A DNA stretch of 64,000 nt from Nymphaea colorata (GCF_008831285.2 NC_045138.2:40601115-40665114), one strand, 5' to 3'. Counted from the stretch's first letter, positions 1 through 25,583 are shown. Made by a program: numbers and translations. The notes: generated by a model not told the origin, from the letters alone.

Positions 1-102
1 TCTATTGAATATGGATTCCTTCAGTAATTAGTCGCATGTTGGTGTTTCCTTGTGGGTGAATGCCGGTAGATCGCGTAACTCTTGGTTCTCTCTTTGTTTC
101 AG

Positions 103-13586
<13,484 letters not shown>

Positions 13587-14136
13587 TAGTCATTAATGGT
13601 CGTTAATACAAGTCTCTCTATCTCTCTCACATGTAAATATAGATATTATTATTATTTTATATAAGGGCAAGTGTGCGAGTCATGTATGTTATGTTAATTA
13701 TTTCCTCAATTGATTACATATTTTTTTAGTGTAAATGATCATTTTTTATTGTTGGAAATCTAATCGCAGCCAAATAATTTAACCAGCAGGGGCAGAGCTG
13801 ACTATACGGATTTTTTACGTTTGGTACCCTTTGGTGAAAATCTCAGTGGAATTCTGCCCGATCTTGATGAGATCAAGTTCTCCGGTTGGTCTTCTGGCGC
13901 TGGAGTGGTTGGAGACATGATGGTGAAGTGGGGAATATATTTCCAAAAATGGCGGCACCATCAGCCACAGACTGTCTCCAGCGTGGCGGCCCTCCCTGTT
14001 ATACTGTCTCTGTACTTCCTGCTTGAGCTGTCTGTGTCAAGTCATCTTTAGTACTGGGGCTTTTCACACTTTTTATAACATCTGTTGCTCAGTCCTCTGA
14101 AAAGGCGAATGTATTTCTTTGAAGTCTTGTTTTCTT
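13587..14136 (+). other. Hexokinase 3' UTR and convergent intergenic DNA
   Basis: This region follows the TAA at 13584-13586. It contains a short TAT-rich stretch near 13640-13660 and no recognisable gene. A 76-codon open frame at 13821-14051 resembles nothing I know and is treated as chance. Confidence 0.6.
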
Positions 14137-15253
14137 GGAACGGGTAGTAAAAGAGCAGTTCATGCGAGAGAGAGAAGCCAAGTGTTTTTCACCACCTTGT
14201 AAATTCCTCAAACACTCTAGGCTGGGGGTCAACGGAGCAGTTCATGCGAGAGAGAGAAGCCACGTGTTTTTCACCACTCTGTAAGTTCCTCAAACACACT
14301 AGGCCTGGGAATGGAGGTTTCCCCCTAAAACAAGGAAAGAACTGGCCTTTTCTGGAAATTTGACATGAAAACTTTCCGAAAATCTTTTTGGACAAATTTG
14401 CTGTTCATGTTTGCATGAAGAGACAGGTGACACAAAAATAAATGGACTTAATAGAATGCTCGTAGCATTTGAAAGAGAACGAGGGGAAAAGGCACAAAGG
14501 AGTTGGGGGTGTGGAATTTTAAATGCATCGCTCGTAGGTGGAATTTTAAATGCATCGCTCGTAGGGTCTTTGTTTTCATGGAACGGGTAAAGCAGTGGTC
14601 TCATGCGAGAGAGAGAAGCCACGTGTTTTTCACCACCCTGTGAGTTCCTCAAACACTAGGCCTGGGAATGGGTTTCCCCCTAAAACAAGGAAAGAACTAG
14701 CCTTTCTGGAAATTTGATTTGAAAATTTTCCGAAATTTTTTTGGACAAATTTGCTGTTCATGTTTGCACGAAGAGACAGGTTATGACACAACAAATAAAT
14801 GGACTTAATAGAATGCTCGTAGCATTTGAAAGAGAACGAGGGGAAAAGGCACAAAGGAGTTGGGGGTGTGGAATTTTAAATGCATCGCTCGTAGGTGGAA
14901 TTTTAAATGCATCGCTCGTAGGGTCTTTGTTTTCATGGAACGGGTAAAGCAGTGGTCTCATGCGAGAGAGAGAAGCCACGTGTTTTTCACCACCCTGTGA
15001 GTTCCTCAAACACTAGACCTGGGAATGGGTTTCCCCCTAAAACAAGGAAAGAACTAGCCTTTCTGGAAATTTGATTTGAAAATTTTCCGAAATTTTTTTT
15101 GGACAAATTTGCTGTTCATGTTTGCACGAAGAGACAGGTTATGACACAACAAATAAATGGACTTAATAGAATGCTCGTAGCATTTGAAAGAGAACGAGGG
15201 GAAAAGGCACAAAGGAGTTGGGGGTGTGGAATTTTGAATGCATCGCTCGTTTA
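14137..15253. repeat. Three-unit ~357-bp tandem repeat array
   Basis: Units begin at GGAACGGGTA: unit 1 at 14137, unit 2 at 14580, unit 3 at 14937. The step from unit 2 to unit 3 is 357 bp, and those two differ by only a few bases. Unit 1 is more diverged and is 443 bp because a segment of about 82 bp (starting GCAGTTCATGCGAGAGAG) is itself doubled at 14155 and 14237. A 27-bp segment (GTGGAATTTTAAATGCATCG plus CTCGTAG) is doubled inside unit 1 (14511, 14538) and unit 2 (14868, 14895) but single in unit 3, which is truncated at its right end. The array lies between the convergent hexokinase and E2 genes and has no credible coding frame. Confidence 0.95.
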
Positions 15254-15323
15254 TGTCATATTTAACAGAATGCGTTGCACATTCGCTGTGAAAGAACAGC
15301 ATGCATGTGGATTCGGATTTCAG

Positions 15324-15358
<35 letters not shown>
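15324..15358. repeat. (CT)n microsatellite
   Basis: An uninterrupted CT run just right of the tandem array and about 200 bp beyond the E2 stop codon. Confidence 0.95.
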
Positions 15359-15361
<3 letters not shown>

Positions 15362-15565
15362 GTACAGGCTAGAGAGAGCTGGCTGATCAGTAATGTTTCC
15401 TTCGATTAAGTTCATAAGGTGCAGATACAAACAGATGAGGAAAGCACACAATGGGCCCAAGAGCATAAAGACAAGATAAAGAATTGTTGGCCTCAAAAAG
15501 AAGTATCAATCCTTTTAACAGAGGGAGGCAACTGAATGTAGCTGTATATGACAAGAAACAGACAG

Positions 15566-17471
15566 CTAGACGACTCCACCTGAAAGCTTGTGCCGCTGCA
15601 TTTCTACTGATTTCCTGAATTCTGCGAATGAACACAGCAGATGCCCATGAGGTAATTGAAAGCAAATGTGATGCAAGATTACACACATTCAATAATCTCA
15701 ACCATCAAATATGCAGTAAACTCTGTACATTCAATCACAACCATCAATGTGTGAGGAAAATAAATAATGACAGAGTACTAATGCTATGCATGTTTAGTTT
15801 CAGACTCTCCAATGTCTACGCGCCAAGGAGAAGGAACCGAATTGCATGCGAACTTCCACAACTGGTTGTCACAGGAGGAAATCGCATCTTCTGCGTGTAC
15901 TAAAGGTAAAAAATTTGACAGACGTTCACAGTGGAGAGAGAAACGCATCTTCAGGCTTGAAAAGAAAAGTCCAAGATCGATTGTTCTTTTGCTAAAATCA
16001 ATCTTCTGCTGACGGAAAGCAAGGCTAAGGGGTAGGCTTAGTACGGTCACACGTACTAAGAAAAGGTCCCATGTGATTTGTCTTTTTTCTAAAACCAATC
16101 TTCTATGTGGAAGCCTGAGGGGCAGAGCTGGTACGGTCATATATGTGCATAATTCCTCTCATCTAAGAGCAATGTGGTTTCTTTTGGCAGCAAAACATAA
16201 GCCAAATTGGAAGTACCTTCTTGGTTGCTCCACAGTGCAGCAGCTGAAGTATTTAGTGGGGAGTCATTATTTGGTTCTGAAAATCGCGCGCGCGCGAGAG
16301 AGAGGTTAGAAGCTTTTGATATTTTCTATTAGTGCGAAAAAGGCATACGGAAATATGAAAAGAAAAAGAAAACGAGCATTCCTTACCTCCGAGCAGGCTT
16401 TGAATTGACAGTAAAATTGTCCTAACATCATACGCAGATGACCATTTGTCCTAACAAAATTAACAATGGACATACTAAATTTTAGATGATTGTTGCTACA
16501 CTCCAAGAATGGAACGAAGAAAACGGAAAGGGAAAAATAATAGTTACCTGAAGAATGTCCAAGCAGATGTTACCGGAGGTGTCAACATTGGGATGGAAGC
16601 ACATCGTGTCAAATTTCACCTTCGGTGGCTTAAAGGGATACTCTGTAGAAAATGTCAGTGAGAGCCTGTAGACCATGCCTTCATACACAGTGTCTTTGCT
16701 TCCTGTAATGGTTCCTTTCCAGCAGAAGATGTTGTCTCCTTCAGGAAATGCAGAAATTCCGGGTTCGCCACTCATCTACGACGTTCAAGAAGGGGTGTGA
16801 GTAAAGCATCACAAAAGAGAGAGGAAAACACAGAATCGAACTAGGAGCTAACTTGGAAGTGTGATGGTCTGGAAAACTTACCATCAATGCCATTAACTCA
16901 GATTGCAACCTGATTGTAGCCAGCAAAATTTAGATAAATTGTTAGATACCACAAAAAAGATCCGAGGAAGGGATCGCAAGATAGAAACAAGAAGCAAAAG
17001 AAACATGATTCTCATAGATAACAACCATCGATTGATTCCCCGAGAAAAAAAGAGACGGTGGCTTCACATAGAAAAAAGGAAACGAAAAACCATTATAGGG
17101 AGCAAATTCATAACCAAACGAAATGGCTAAAAATCGAAGCTCTTAATAGAAGACAAAAAGAAAAGGTAACAAATAGAGAAAACCGAAGCGCTTAAAAAAG
17201 TTCAAAGAAACATAAAAGTAGACCCAGAAAAGGGGCGACCAATTCGTTGAAAACAGAGAGGAAGAAGGAAGGCGAACTGAACTGAACATGCGAAAGAAAC
17301 ATGAGGAAGACGAATCGGAGACCTTCGAGTCACAGAATGGCTGTCTACGCTTTTGGCGGTCATCTGAGGCTGCTTTGCTGGAGCAGACGAAATTGGCGGT
17401 ACGACCGGCGTGTTATCTTGATGTTCCACCGATCTTTGACGGGTTGCATCTGAATAACTAGCGGGAGCCAT
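15566..17471 (-). CDS. E2 ubiquitin-conjugating enzyme, UBC19/UBC20 (E2-C) type
   Basis: Exons on the minus strand: 17471-17323, 16909-16882, 16775-16548, 16450-16387, 16276-16217, 15621-15566; 194 codons plus stop, with all GT-AG junctions in frame. The protein has a Pro/Ser-rich N-terminal extension of about 50 residues, the motif [19 protein letters not shown], the E2 core [17 protein letters not shown] and [15 protein letters not shown], and the active-site Cys in GNICLDIL, then [20 protein letters not shown]. Relatives in this family (UBE2C/UbcH10, plant UBC19/20) work with the anaphase-promoting complex to ubiquitinate mitotic cyclins. The start at 17471 is the first ATG after the (GA)n tract. 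The C-terminus is unusual: after LWSNQEE it reads [17 protein letters not shown], where relatives have a YRKMVEKLY-type end. The last exon rests on splice signals and partial similarity, so it is the least certain part. Confidence 0.92.
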
Positions 17472-17572
17472 TCTTGAAGCTTAGAGATGCGGAAAAAGAA
17501 GACGAGAACGATTCTCACTTCGCGTCTTGTTCGCTACTCCTCTCCTCACAGCGGGGAACGATCTCCTCTTCT

Positions 17573-17574
<2 letters not shown>

Positions 17575-17607
<33 letters not shown>
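17575..17607. repeat. (GA)n microsatellite upstream of the E2 start
   Basis: A 33-bp GA run (CT on the E2 coding strand) about 105-135 bp upstream of the ATG, so probably in the 5' UTR or core promoter. CT-rich tracts near transcription starts are common in plants. Confidence 0.9.
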
Positions 17608-17609
<2 letters not shown>

Positions 17610-17756
17610 GGCGCAAGGGAGGCAACGGCGACCACTCTTATGAATTTCGAAAATTTTGAACGTTAGAGATGGACGGTGGTCATTAGTTCATCTCAACGTC
17701 TAGGTGAGATAATTGGCCAGAAAAAAAAAAAAAAAAAAGCTTGAACGGTCAACCTT

Positions 17757-17794
17757 GAGTTACTTGCCAAACCTGTGAGTTACTTGCCAAACCT
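17757..17794. repeat. 20-bp tandem duplication
   Basis: GAGTTACTTGCCAAACCT occurs at 17757 and 17777, just after an A-rich run (17721-17738). Confidence 0.9.
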
Positions 17795-18954
17795 TTTGCT
17801 TTCGAATAATTGGGTCCATTTAGACAACAGGCACAGAATATCCGGACCCGTTCAAGCTGGAAACAAATGAAATTGGATTCATCAAGTGGTTCCACATGGA
17901 CCATTTTTGTGGGGATCGAACCGGACAACGGATGGGGTCCTTGCTTTTCATTCGGATCCAAATCCGAGCTAACTTGGCTTCATCCCCTAACTTTATGAAT
18001 GAGGATCAAGGTGAAAATAAATGAGTTTGGGTATGGCAGTTGATCAAACAGTTGTGGTTTAAGAGATTTCACACCAAACGCGGTTCCATCTCATCTGGAC
18101 CTTGGCATGCGTTTGTCTGAAACAATTGAACTACATACACTGTTTCACCAAATGCAAACCTAAAGATTTTGCAGTAGCAGAATCTCAAATCTGTCTAGAA
18201 TTGAAGAAGAGTCACTTACCGTTTTTAAATATGTTATAAATAGTTCTTCAAAATAAAAGAAAACAATAAAATAATTCAGATATGTTCAAGCGTGAGGTGA
18301 TGCTTGGGGTTTCCCAATTCTTGGGGAAAGTGGGAAGTACCTTAGGTTATAATTTCAAAACATACATCTTTGGGTTCTCAAGATATTTCCGAAGAAAATT
18401 TCAGTGTCACTATTCCGACACGCACAGGCCTTGTCACAATGTCAACACAATCTTAAATCTCAAGTGAATGTACTCACCATTTAATGCAAAATCTCCATAA
18501 GGATCATGTCCTGCTCAACTGTTTGAACTAAATTCACTTTGACAGATAGCAGAACATCATTCAGCATGACTTTGTGAATCATCGACTCGGCAACAGGCCG
18601 CAATGACAAACAGAACATAATAATCGAGAAGACCCTAACGAACATCAAGTCCAGGGCAGAGTGAACCAAGTTAGCGGATATAATCTTTTCGAGAAGATAA
18701 TATGAAGCTCATAAAATAGCAACAGCTTCCCCACACTTGCTGGCTCCCTCGCTTATCATGCCACTGGCCTTTAGAATATACAGAGATTTAATTGCCAACA
18801 ATGATACAAGTACTTAAGGCAGTGTTTGATGCACAGGAAAATTCCTTTGCATCGGGGTAAACTTCATGTTTTTGTACGGTTCTTCCGCTGTGCACATGAA
18901 GTTTTTAACGTGGAAAATTGGTACGACGAGGGTAAAGCCAGAGGTTCGATTTTT

Positions 18955-19180
18955 TTCTGCAGATTTTTTCAGTGGCCGTTAGGACTCTCTCGTCTCTCTT
19001 TCTCGCTACTCCTTTCCCTCTCTCGAAGCCAGAACGTTATTTTCTTCCTTGCCCTCCTTCGCGCTGCGTCCGTGGTAACGTCGGGTAAGGTAACCTTCCT
19101 TCTCCCCTCTCTCCCTCTGTTTCTACTATGTGTTTGCCCTAATCCATTTCGATCACTCCAGGTGAGTTGCCATTAAGAAT
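18955..19180 (+). other. Pyrimidine-rich, 5'-UTR-like block without a gene
   Basis: The plus strand shows dense TCTC/CTCTCTTTC sequence, a higher local GC content and GT/AG-like splice signals (gtaagg near 19087, ag-gtgag near 19161), which looks like a plant transcript leader. No conserved protein follows within 1 kb, so it could be a non-coding transcript or a gene remnant. Confidence 0.25.
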
Positions 19181-19308
19181 TTCCAACGAATGCTCCGTGA
19201 GTCAAGGAAGAAGCTGTGTTTGTTCATGACTAGCTGAAGCAATCTGCAGTACTACTTGCCTTCAACAAGTTATATTTTTGCTTGTTGACTATGCAATCAC
19301 GTTTAACC

Positions 19309-19445
19309 GGATTTCTTAGTTTGTTGTTTGCTTTGGTTAAACGAAGATGCTTCTTGTTTCTTCTTTCTGTTAACAAGTGTCTTAGATTGTTGTTTAATCG
19401 GATTGGATGCTTCTTTCTTCTTCTTGCGAATAGGTGTTCTAGGCT
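19309..19445. repeat. Imperfect ~70-bp tandem duplication
   Basis: The segment from CTTAGTTTGTTGTTTG recurs from CTTAGATTGTTGTTTA, each with GGATGCTTCTT-like T/C-rich sequence and ending near GTGTCTTAG or GTGTTCTAG. Units are diverged. Confidence 0.6.
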
Positions 19446-20122
19446 TCTAGCTTCAATTTTTTCCTGTACTCGATGTTTATTCCTTAGGTGGAAATCCTAT
19501 TTGAAAATAAGAAAATGAAATGAAGCTTCCCTCTGTAAACAAGTTACTGTAAACGTCAGAGTGGCCTCGTACTCTTAATGGAAATTGAAGAAAATTAATC
19601 ATGTATAGCTCATTGCTGGGCTGCAATTCTTTGTTGAAAGGATTCATGGTGGCCGTTAGCATCTTGTTTCTTGTTCGATTGATTCAGTAGTTTACTCATG
19701 AACTGTCAATGAGGACAAAAGCTCGTCGTATCGGAAATGTAGGTCAAGAACCATGGCTTGTTTATGCTATTAATCAGTATCATTATGCTAACCATTTTAT
19801 TTGGTTGTCCCATAAAAAATGGGGGCGTACGCTATACACAAAGATCGTACTCCTGTCTCCTGTGTAAGGCCGATATTACCATTTCAAATCTCTTCGTTTG
19901 GTAGATGAGAGATTCAAATTAGAGAGTTCCTCTTGTTTAATTAGACCTTTTCATGTTTGCTGTGGAAAAGTCGACATCATCTTCATTTCAGATTTGTTAG
20001 CAGGAGAACTACGTCTGCTTCTTGGCAGTAGGTGTTTTAGCTTCATCCTTTACCTCTTGAAGAGTATCAAAAGCACCAGTCTTGCATTAACAAGAGAAAG
20101 AAAAAAACATCTTCCAAATTAT

Positions 20123-20190
20123 ACCCACTTGAAAATAGAGAACAACATATGTCATATACCCACTTAAAAATGGAGAACAACATATGTCAT
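20123..20190. repeat. 35-bp tandem duplication
   Basis: ACCCACTTGAAAATAGAGAA and ACCCACTTAAAAATGGAGAA start at 20123 and 20158, each followed by CAACATATGTCATAT. Confidence 0.9.
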
Positions 20191-20406
20191 ATGAAGCTTT
20201 GGTAGATCCAAGCCACATTTCATACCCACCAGGTGGAAGAACAGCTTAATTTAAAGGCATACAACGGTCACCTAAAAAAGTCGTAGATTTATTTTACTCT
20301 GTGCACCAAACACAATTCACAATTAGTTTTTACCATGCAAAAAAACTATCCTCTCATCAAACAGGGCTTTCAAATGATAAACTTACCATTCCAAATTATT
20401 GGGCCT

Positions 20407-20408
<2 letters not shown>

Positions 20409-20448
<40 letters not shown>
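20409..20448. repeat. (AG)n microsatellite
   Basis: An uninterrupted AG run of about 40 bp. Open frames across it on either strand are artefacts of the repeat. Confidence 0.95.
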
Positions 20449-20449
<1 letters not shown>

Positions 20450-21794
20450 AATTAATTTTACAATAATAAAACTTTTGATGGGCTCGTCATATGTCAAGTC
20501 ACCGATGCTCACTGAAAAGTTGATGCTATTTTCAAAAAAATTTACAACTGCGATGTCAATACGCAGAAAGTTCCGCTCATGATGCTTTAAATAGTAGGAA
20601 GAAAGGTTTGGACAACCCAACGCAATAAGATAATCACATGAAACCTGAACTGGAAGTCCCTGCGTTCCCCAAGGACCGAACCATGTTTGGCAAGAAACAG
20701 CAGAGCAGACAAGAACTTGGCGTGTGAAGCTTGAAAACAAGCTAAAACTGATAATGGGAGAAAAGATATTCGACAATAATGTGGATGGAAATGAAACCTA
20801 ATCAAACACAATAGCAGGATGCCACCACGATATCTTTTCCCTGATCAGACAAAAAAACAAAAATCAGGAAGGTAGGAAGCAACAGTCCCTGATTAGGTAG
20901 GATAGAAATCTAACATAATTGAGACTTGAGAGAGAGAGACAGAGATAGGGTGGGGTGGAACCTGCTGCATGTCTCTTTCAGCACTCAGCAGTCACCTTTA
21001 AGTAGACGGAGGATTACACGACAAAAATGAAAAAAGAGGTCCTACTTTCCTTACGGAGATCCTGTATATATGTCATCTCAAACGAGGTACAAGCAGATGT
21101 TGAGGATAAGACACCTTCCTACTGCCTCTCCCTTGTGCATGTTGCAACAGCATGGCCGTTCAAATACACTCCACACCTAGACAACAAACTAGGTTTTGGA
21201 CCACAATTGAAGTTTTCAGCATATTCACACACCTCAATAAAATATGCCTACTTCAAGGTAATTGTATGTTTTTCTGCTCTAGTAACTGCACGAATGTGAT
21301 CTCAACCAGCACTTACAATGCTTGATTATGCTGTATGCACCGATGTTTATAGCAATTTAAAATCAACTCGGCCTAAAATTTTCAGAAATATCCTAGCCAC
21401 AAAAATCATATTTATGTTCCACATACCTATGCTATCATAAGAAATGCGACTGGAGTGCCAGATTAGCTAAAACAATTTATAGGACTGTCAAAAAGTCGGG
21501 CACATCTAGTAGGCATATGTCAGCTACTCTTCGTACAAGTAACATGAAGGTAGGCATTCACTCGATCATATCATATTACGGCCTTTTCAACAAGCTTTCA
21601 ACGCCACAAAAGAGCTATGACAATAACGTACTTCAACAAGCATTTTATTTCTGGACTTTAAGGTCTGATACGAGATTTTTACAGAAAATTTTGTGAGATT
21701 CTTGTGAAACTGGCATGACTTTCTTAGACAACCAATATCCGCAGGCTTTTAGATTCCCGTGTTTGACACAGCACAGCACATGGCGCACCGATGC

Positions 21795-21798
<4 letters not shown>

Positions 21799-21833
<35 letters not shown>
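21799..21833. repeat. (GA)n microsatellite
   Basis: An uninterrupted GA run of about 35 bp in intergenic DNA. Confidence 0.95.
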
Positions 21834-21836
<3 letters not shown>

Positions 21837-22251
21837 AATGCACGAGTCACCTGCATACCTTTGCCTAGTCTCTCTAGTGCATGCCAAGGCCTACACAATT
21901 TTCAGGGTATATACCACATCTGCTAAAATCTCGTCCCAAAATGAACAACATATCTGCTACCAAATCCCGGACTGAGTCCCTCTGATTGACAAAACCCAGA
22001 ACCAAACAAAGAAAAAATTCAAAAAGATGTAATACCAAGTCAACCACCATCATTAAAACTTTTACAGCAATAAAGAATATAGAGATGCACAAAACAAACC
22101 TATTTATGTACAAGAAAGGCCCATCTGCTCTTACAAAACCAATCAGCTTTTGATCAGCATCCAGCAGATGGTTTCCGTCATGTGTTTCTCCATATGGTTG
22201 AGGACACTAACCAAGCAACTCCTCATATCACATGCAAGACCGACAAAAGGA

Positions 22252-24033
22252 TCACTTCCCCACCAGAGCTCTTTCATGAGTGAAATGATCAGTTCTCTTA
22301 CGCCCACCGCAATTCCACCAATCTTCGGTGGTCGCTGGAAAGATCTCGCCAGGGCTAGATTGATAACGTTTATACCTAGATCCATACCGCCCACCTCCTT
22401 CTCTTTTTCGACCGCTACCATTAGTAACGGCCCAATTTCTCTTACCTTGTTCTGCAGGGTCATAGCTGCTAAACTGGGTGAGTCCATGATTCCAATCGTG
22501 GCATTTCCATGAACTGACATAATCATTTCCCCAACTACATTCAGGCCAATTGTGAGGGCTTGCATCGTCCCACCCTGAACTTGGAATCGGAACATTATCC
22601 TTATTCCCAGGTGCAAAATCCACACTATCCCATGAGTTACGAACTTGTGTGGCTTGTCCATTATTTTTAAAGTCATCTTTCCATCGATTTGACTCTGCAG
22701 TACAGTTGTTCACACCACGAGCCCAATCATCACCATCACCCCATCCTGAACAGGGGAAGAGGTTATTACCTTGATGGCATGAAAAAACGACAAAATTCTC
22801 CCAGTTGTTGCCCGTCGATCCCGGTTGCTCGCTGTTCAGTGAATCACCTTTACTTTTTTCTGCAACAATAGGTTCTTGTTGCTCCAAGGCTAATAACAGC
22901 TCGGGATCAACATCATCAATCGAATCCCAGTCAATTTCGTCAATATAGATGTCTGGATCGGGAAGAGAAACATCACATGGGAGGCCATTAATTTTCGCCC
23001 AGAAGCGTTTCTTAGCATTAGAGAATGCTTCCTCTCCAGCAGAATCATTCCATTGAACTACATTTTCATATAAAGGCATAATTTTCTTAGCTTCGCAAAC
23101 TTTCCACCATGGGATCAAGCAGACAGTTGCACAGAATTCCTTCTCCCAGGCAGGAACAGTTGGCTTCCAAGAACCTAAGAAAGAATTCCCAAGACAAGTT
23201 AGAAGCCCGGAGAGAATATATAAAAAAGGAAAAACGTGAAAGGGAAGATAAACATTCTCCACCGTAGGAAGTGGAAATAGTAATCAAGCAGCATCTTTCG
23301 GAAAGTAACACCGAATTAGAAGTCTGATTTCCACCTTCAACAAAACCTAAAGCTAACCAATCCCTACCAAGCCTACAATCTGAATCGGAAAAAGAAAAAG
23401 GAGTAGATTCAATACGTTTCTAGAAAACATAACCCCCCACAGTGAAACAACAAAGGCATCTGCAACAAACAACACTAAAAACAGAGGAGGAGAACCGCAC
23501 TTGGAAATCAAAAGAAAATAAACAAAAAGAGATGAGAAATTTGAAAGAAACCAGAAAAAGTAAACGATAAATCGAACAACAAAATTGAACATCCAGTTCA
23601 CATCCAAATTTAGTAAGAACGCACAGTTTTCTTCAACTTAAATGACAACGGGAAAAAAAAAGAGGATTTCAAGCATCAAAACATACACTTTCTTTTAAAA
23701 AGGGAAAACTCACCCGGCTACCTCTCCGCCAAAACCCTGATAAGAGGAAAAATTTATATATATATATAACAAAACCACGATAAGACCCAAAGCATCTTCA
23801 GCCTCCAAAACCCTAACCATCCAATGCATACCTCTAACCGAGACAACGGTCTCCCCCTTCCCCAATCACCAAAACAAGAAAGAAAAATTCAGACAAGAAA
23901 CGAAAAAAGAAAAAAGACATAAAAGAGAAGTACTAACGAATTCAATAATACCTATGGGCGGTTTTCTACATCTCTGTTTGGAGGATGACGGCTTCCTCCC
24001 TGGAAACTCCCTCGATCCCCTCCAGTCGCCCAT
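22252..24033 (-). CDS. Plant-specific W/G/R-rich protein of unknown function
   Basis: There are two coding exons on the minus strand, 24033-23952 and 23174-22252, giving 334 residues. The junction CCCATAG/gtatta to ttcttag/GTTCTTGG yields PPIGSWKPTVPAWEKEFC in frame. The intron is 777 bp. The N-terminus is basic (GDWRGSREFPGRKPSSSKQR). The conserved-looking core has WKPTVPAWEKEFC, MPLYENVVQWNDSAGEEAF, FWAKINGLPCDVSLPDPDI and YIDEIDWDS, then DPELLLALEQQEP. The C-terminal half is rich in Trp, Asn, Gly and Ser (SGWGDGDDW, SSGWDDASPHNW) and ends in a basic segment (GSGRKREGGGRYGSRYKRY). I recall similar uncharacterised plant proteins but know no function. The acidic/aromatic centre and R/G-rich tail suggest, as inference only, a nucleic-acid- or protein-binding nuclear role. 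The ATG at 24033 is the first ATG after the TATA box at 24321. Confidence 0.85.
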
Positions 24034-24320
24034 TCCCAATCCCCGCGAACGCCTTCCCAACCAAACAAAGAAGCCAAGGAAACAGAATCCCCCCGGCAGT
24101 ATCTGATGCCGGAACTACAATCCCACCAAAGAAAGCAATCCGCCGATCGAGCTTCTGAATCCAGGAAACAAAACGAATCTGCCAAACAACGGAAGGCCTC
24201 CAAGAAATCTTTGCACACAATGAAAGGAACAATTGAGAAAGAAGAAGAAGGAAGAAGAGGAAGAGATTGTTGCTGCTTTCGGACTCCTTTCCGGGGTCAC
24301 CGTCGAAGCACCAAGGGCGC

Positions 24321-24329
24321 CTTTATATA
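24321..24329 (-). promoter_or_regulatory. TATA box of the minus-strand unknown-protein gene
   Basis: The minus strand reads TATATAAAG followed by GC-rich sequence, about 290 bp upstream of the ATG at 24033. No ATG lies between the two on this strand, so the leader is free of upstream start codons. Confidence 0.7.
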
Positions 24330-25420
24330 AGATGGACGCTTGAACAAGTAACCCCATTGTAATGAAATAATTACGAAAACAGCATGGTACTTTGTGTCTG
24401 ACCACTTACCGGGTGTTCTCGTGCCACGCAAAAAATTATCTCTCTATCCTTCTCAACTTTCCGATTTTACGATTTACCAAAGCGTCCGCCCTCAACCGTC
24501 GATGCTCGAAACCGGCGGTCTCGATGAAGAGAAAGCCGAAAATTTTCGTTCGGGGGCCTGAGCATTTATCACAATGACATGAACAAACCTCTGACATTTG
24601 CTACTCCCAAAACAAAGACTTACTTCTACTGTCCTTTCGAAAGTAAAATATTAGATTGGACAAAGAACACGATAGCGTTTGCTTTCCTCTTTTTTAAGAA
24701 ACAGAAACTTTCCAACTTATATTATATTGGAAATGAAGGTCTTTTGAGCGTCTGGGCATGACATGATTTAACCTGAGGTTCGTTCGTATTTTCAGAAAAT
24801 GGTTGGCAGTTGCCAGATTTTTGGATATTGAGAAGGGTAAAACGAGAAAAATAGGCGGAGTTGGATGAAAACGTGGCACGGTGAGGAAAGTGAGTCCATT
24901 TTGAAGGCTAAAAAGTAGGCCTCGATAGAGAGAGAGAGTCGGCGAAGATCTGACCGCCGCGTCAGATCAGATGACTCGGATCCATTTGGATGAACCTGGA
25001 TCATGTTGGTTTGGATCTAACGTGGATCCGAAACCCCGTCGCCAATTCTCTTTACTTTCAAACCTTGTTTACCACGTCAAGATCATTTGGTGCCGAACGC
25101 GATGTTACGCAAATTATTTTTTCACTTTTAGTTCCATGTTTTACATTGGCAGGTTAATGGTTCATATCCAAACATATTCATATTAGAATATGAATGTACA
25201 AAGATTTATGACAGATCCGAGTTCGATTTTTTAAATTGTCAATATGAATCTCGTGTAAATCCAACTTTTAGATACACAATCGAATCTTAACCACATTCTT
25301 ATATGTTAAAGAACAGGCTTTCGAAATGTATGGATGTTGGATATATGGTATTTAGTCAAAATTAAATCTGAATTCGAACCTGATCACGTATTTATTCAAC
25401 ACCAAATGTGAAGAATCCTA

Positions 25421-25463
25421 TCAGATCTCAGACCTCTGTCTCCGGTCAGATCTCAGACCTCTG
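25421..25463. repeat. 25-bp tandem duplication
   Basis: TCAGATCTCAGACCTCTG occurs at 25421 and 25446. Confidence 0.9.
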
Positions 25464-25583
25464 ACATGTATAATGGATGTGAAAAACTATGGATCTGAAA
25501 TCCATTGTTTCAACAAGCCATCAGTATCTTCCATCTACCTCTATCTCGAGGGGGTTGGCGCAACTGTTTGAATGAGGGCTGTA

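Larger units (their letters stand above)
17795..22251. other. Intergenic region, no gene supported
   Basis: No conserved coding frame was recognised. It contains a pyrimidine-rich block near 18955, small repeats at 19309 and 20123, two (GA)n tracts, and at the right end the probable 3' UTR of the minus-strand gene ending at 22252. Confidence 0.6.

Noticed and set aside
14137-15253. CRISPR-like direct repeats
   Set aside because: Eukaryotic context, long units, no short repeat/unique spacer pattern.
14189-15386. Set of similar open frames on both strands across the 14-15 kb array
   Set aside because: Repetition reflects the DNA tandem units; no codon constraint or family similarity was seen.
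20301-20776. Open frames crossing the (AG)n tract
   Set aside because: Their RE or LS runs are produced by the microsatellite.
22143-22676. 177-codon open frame on - overlapping the unknown-protein gene
   Set aside because: Shadow in another frame of the real second exon.
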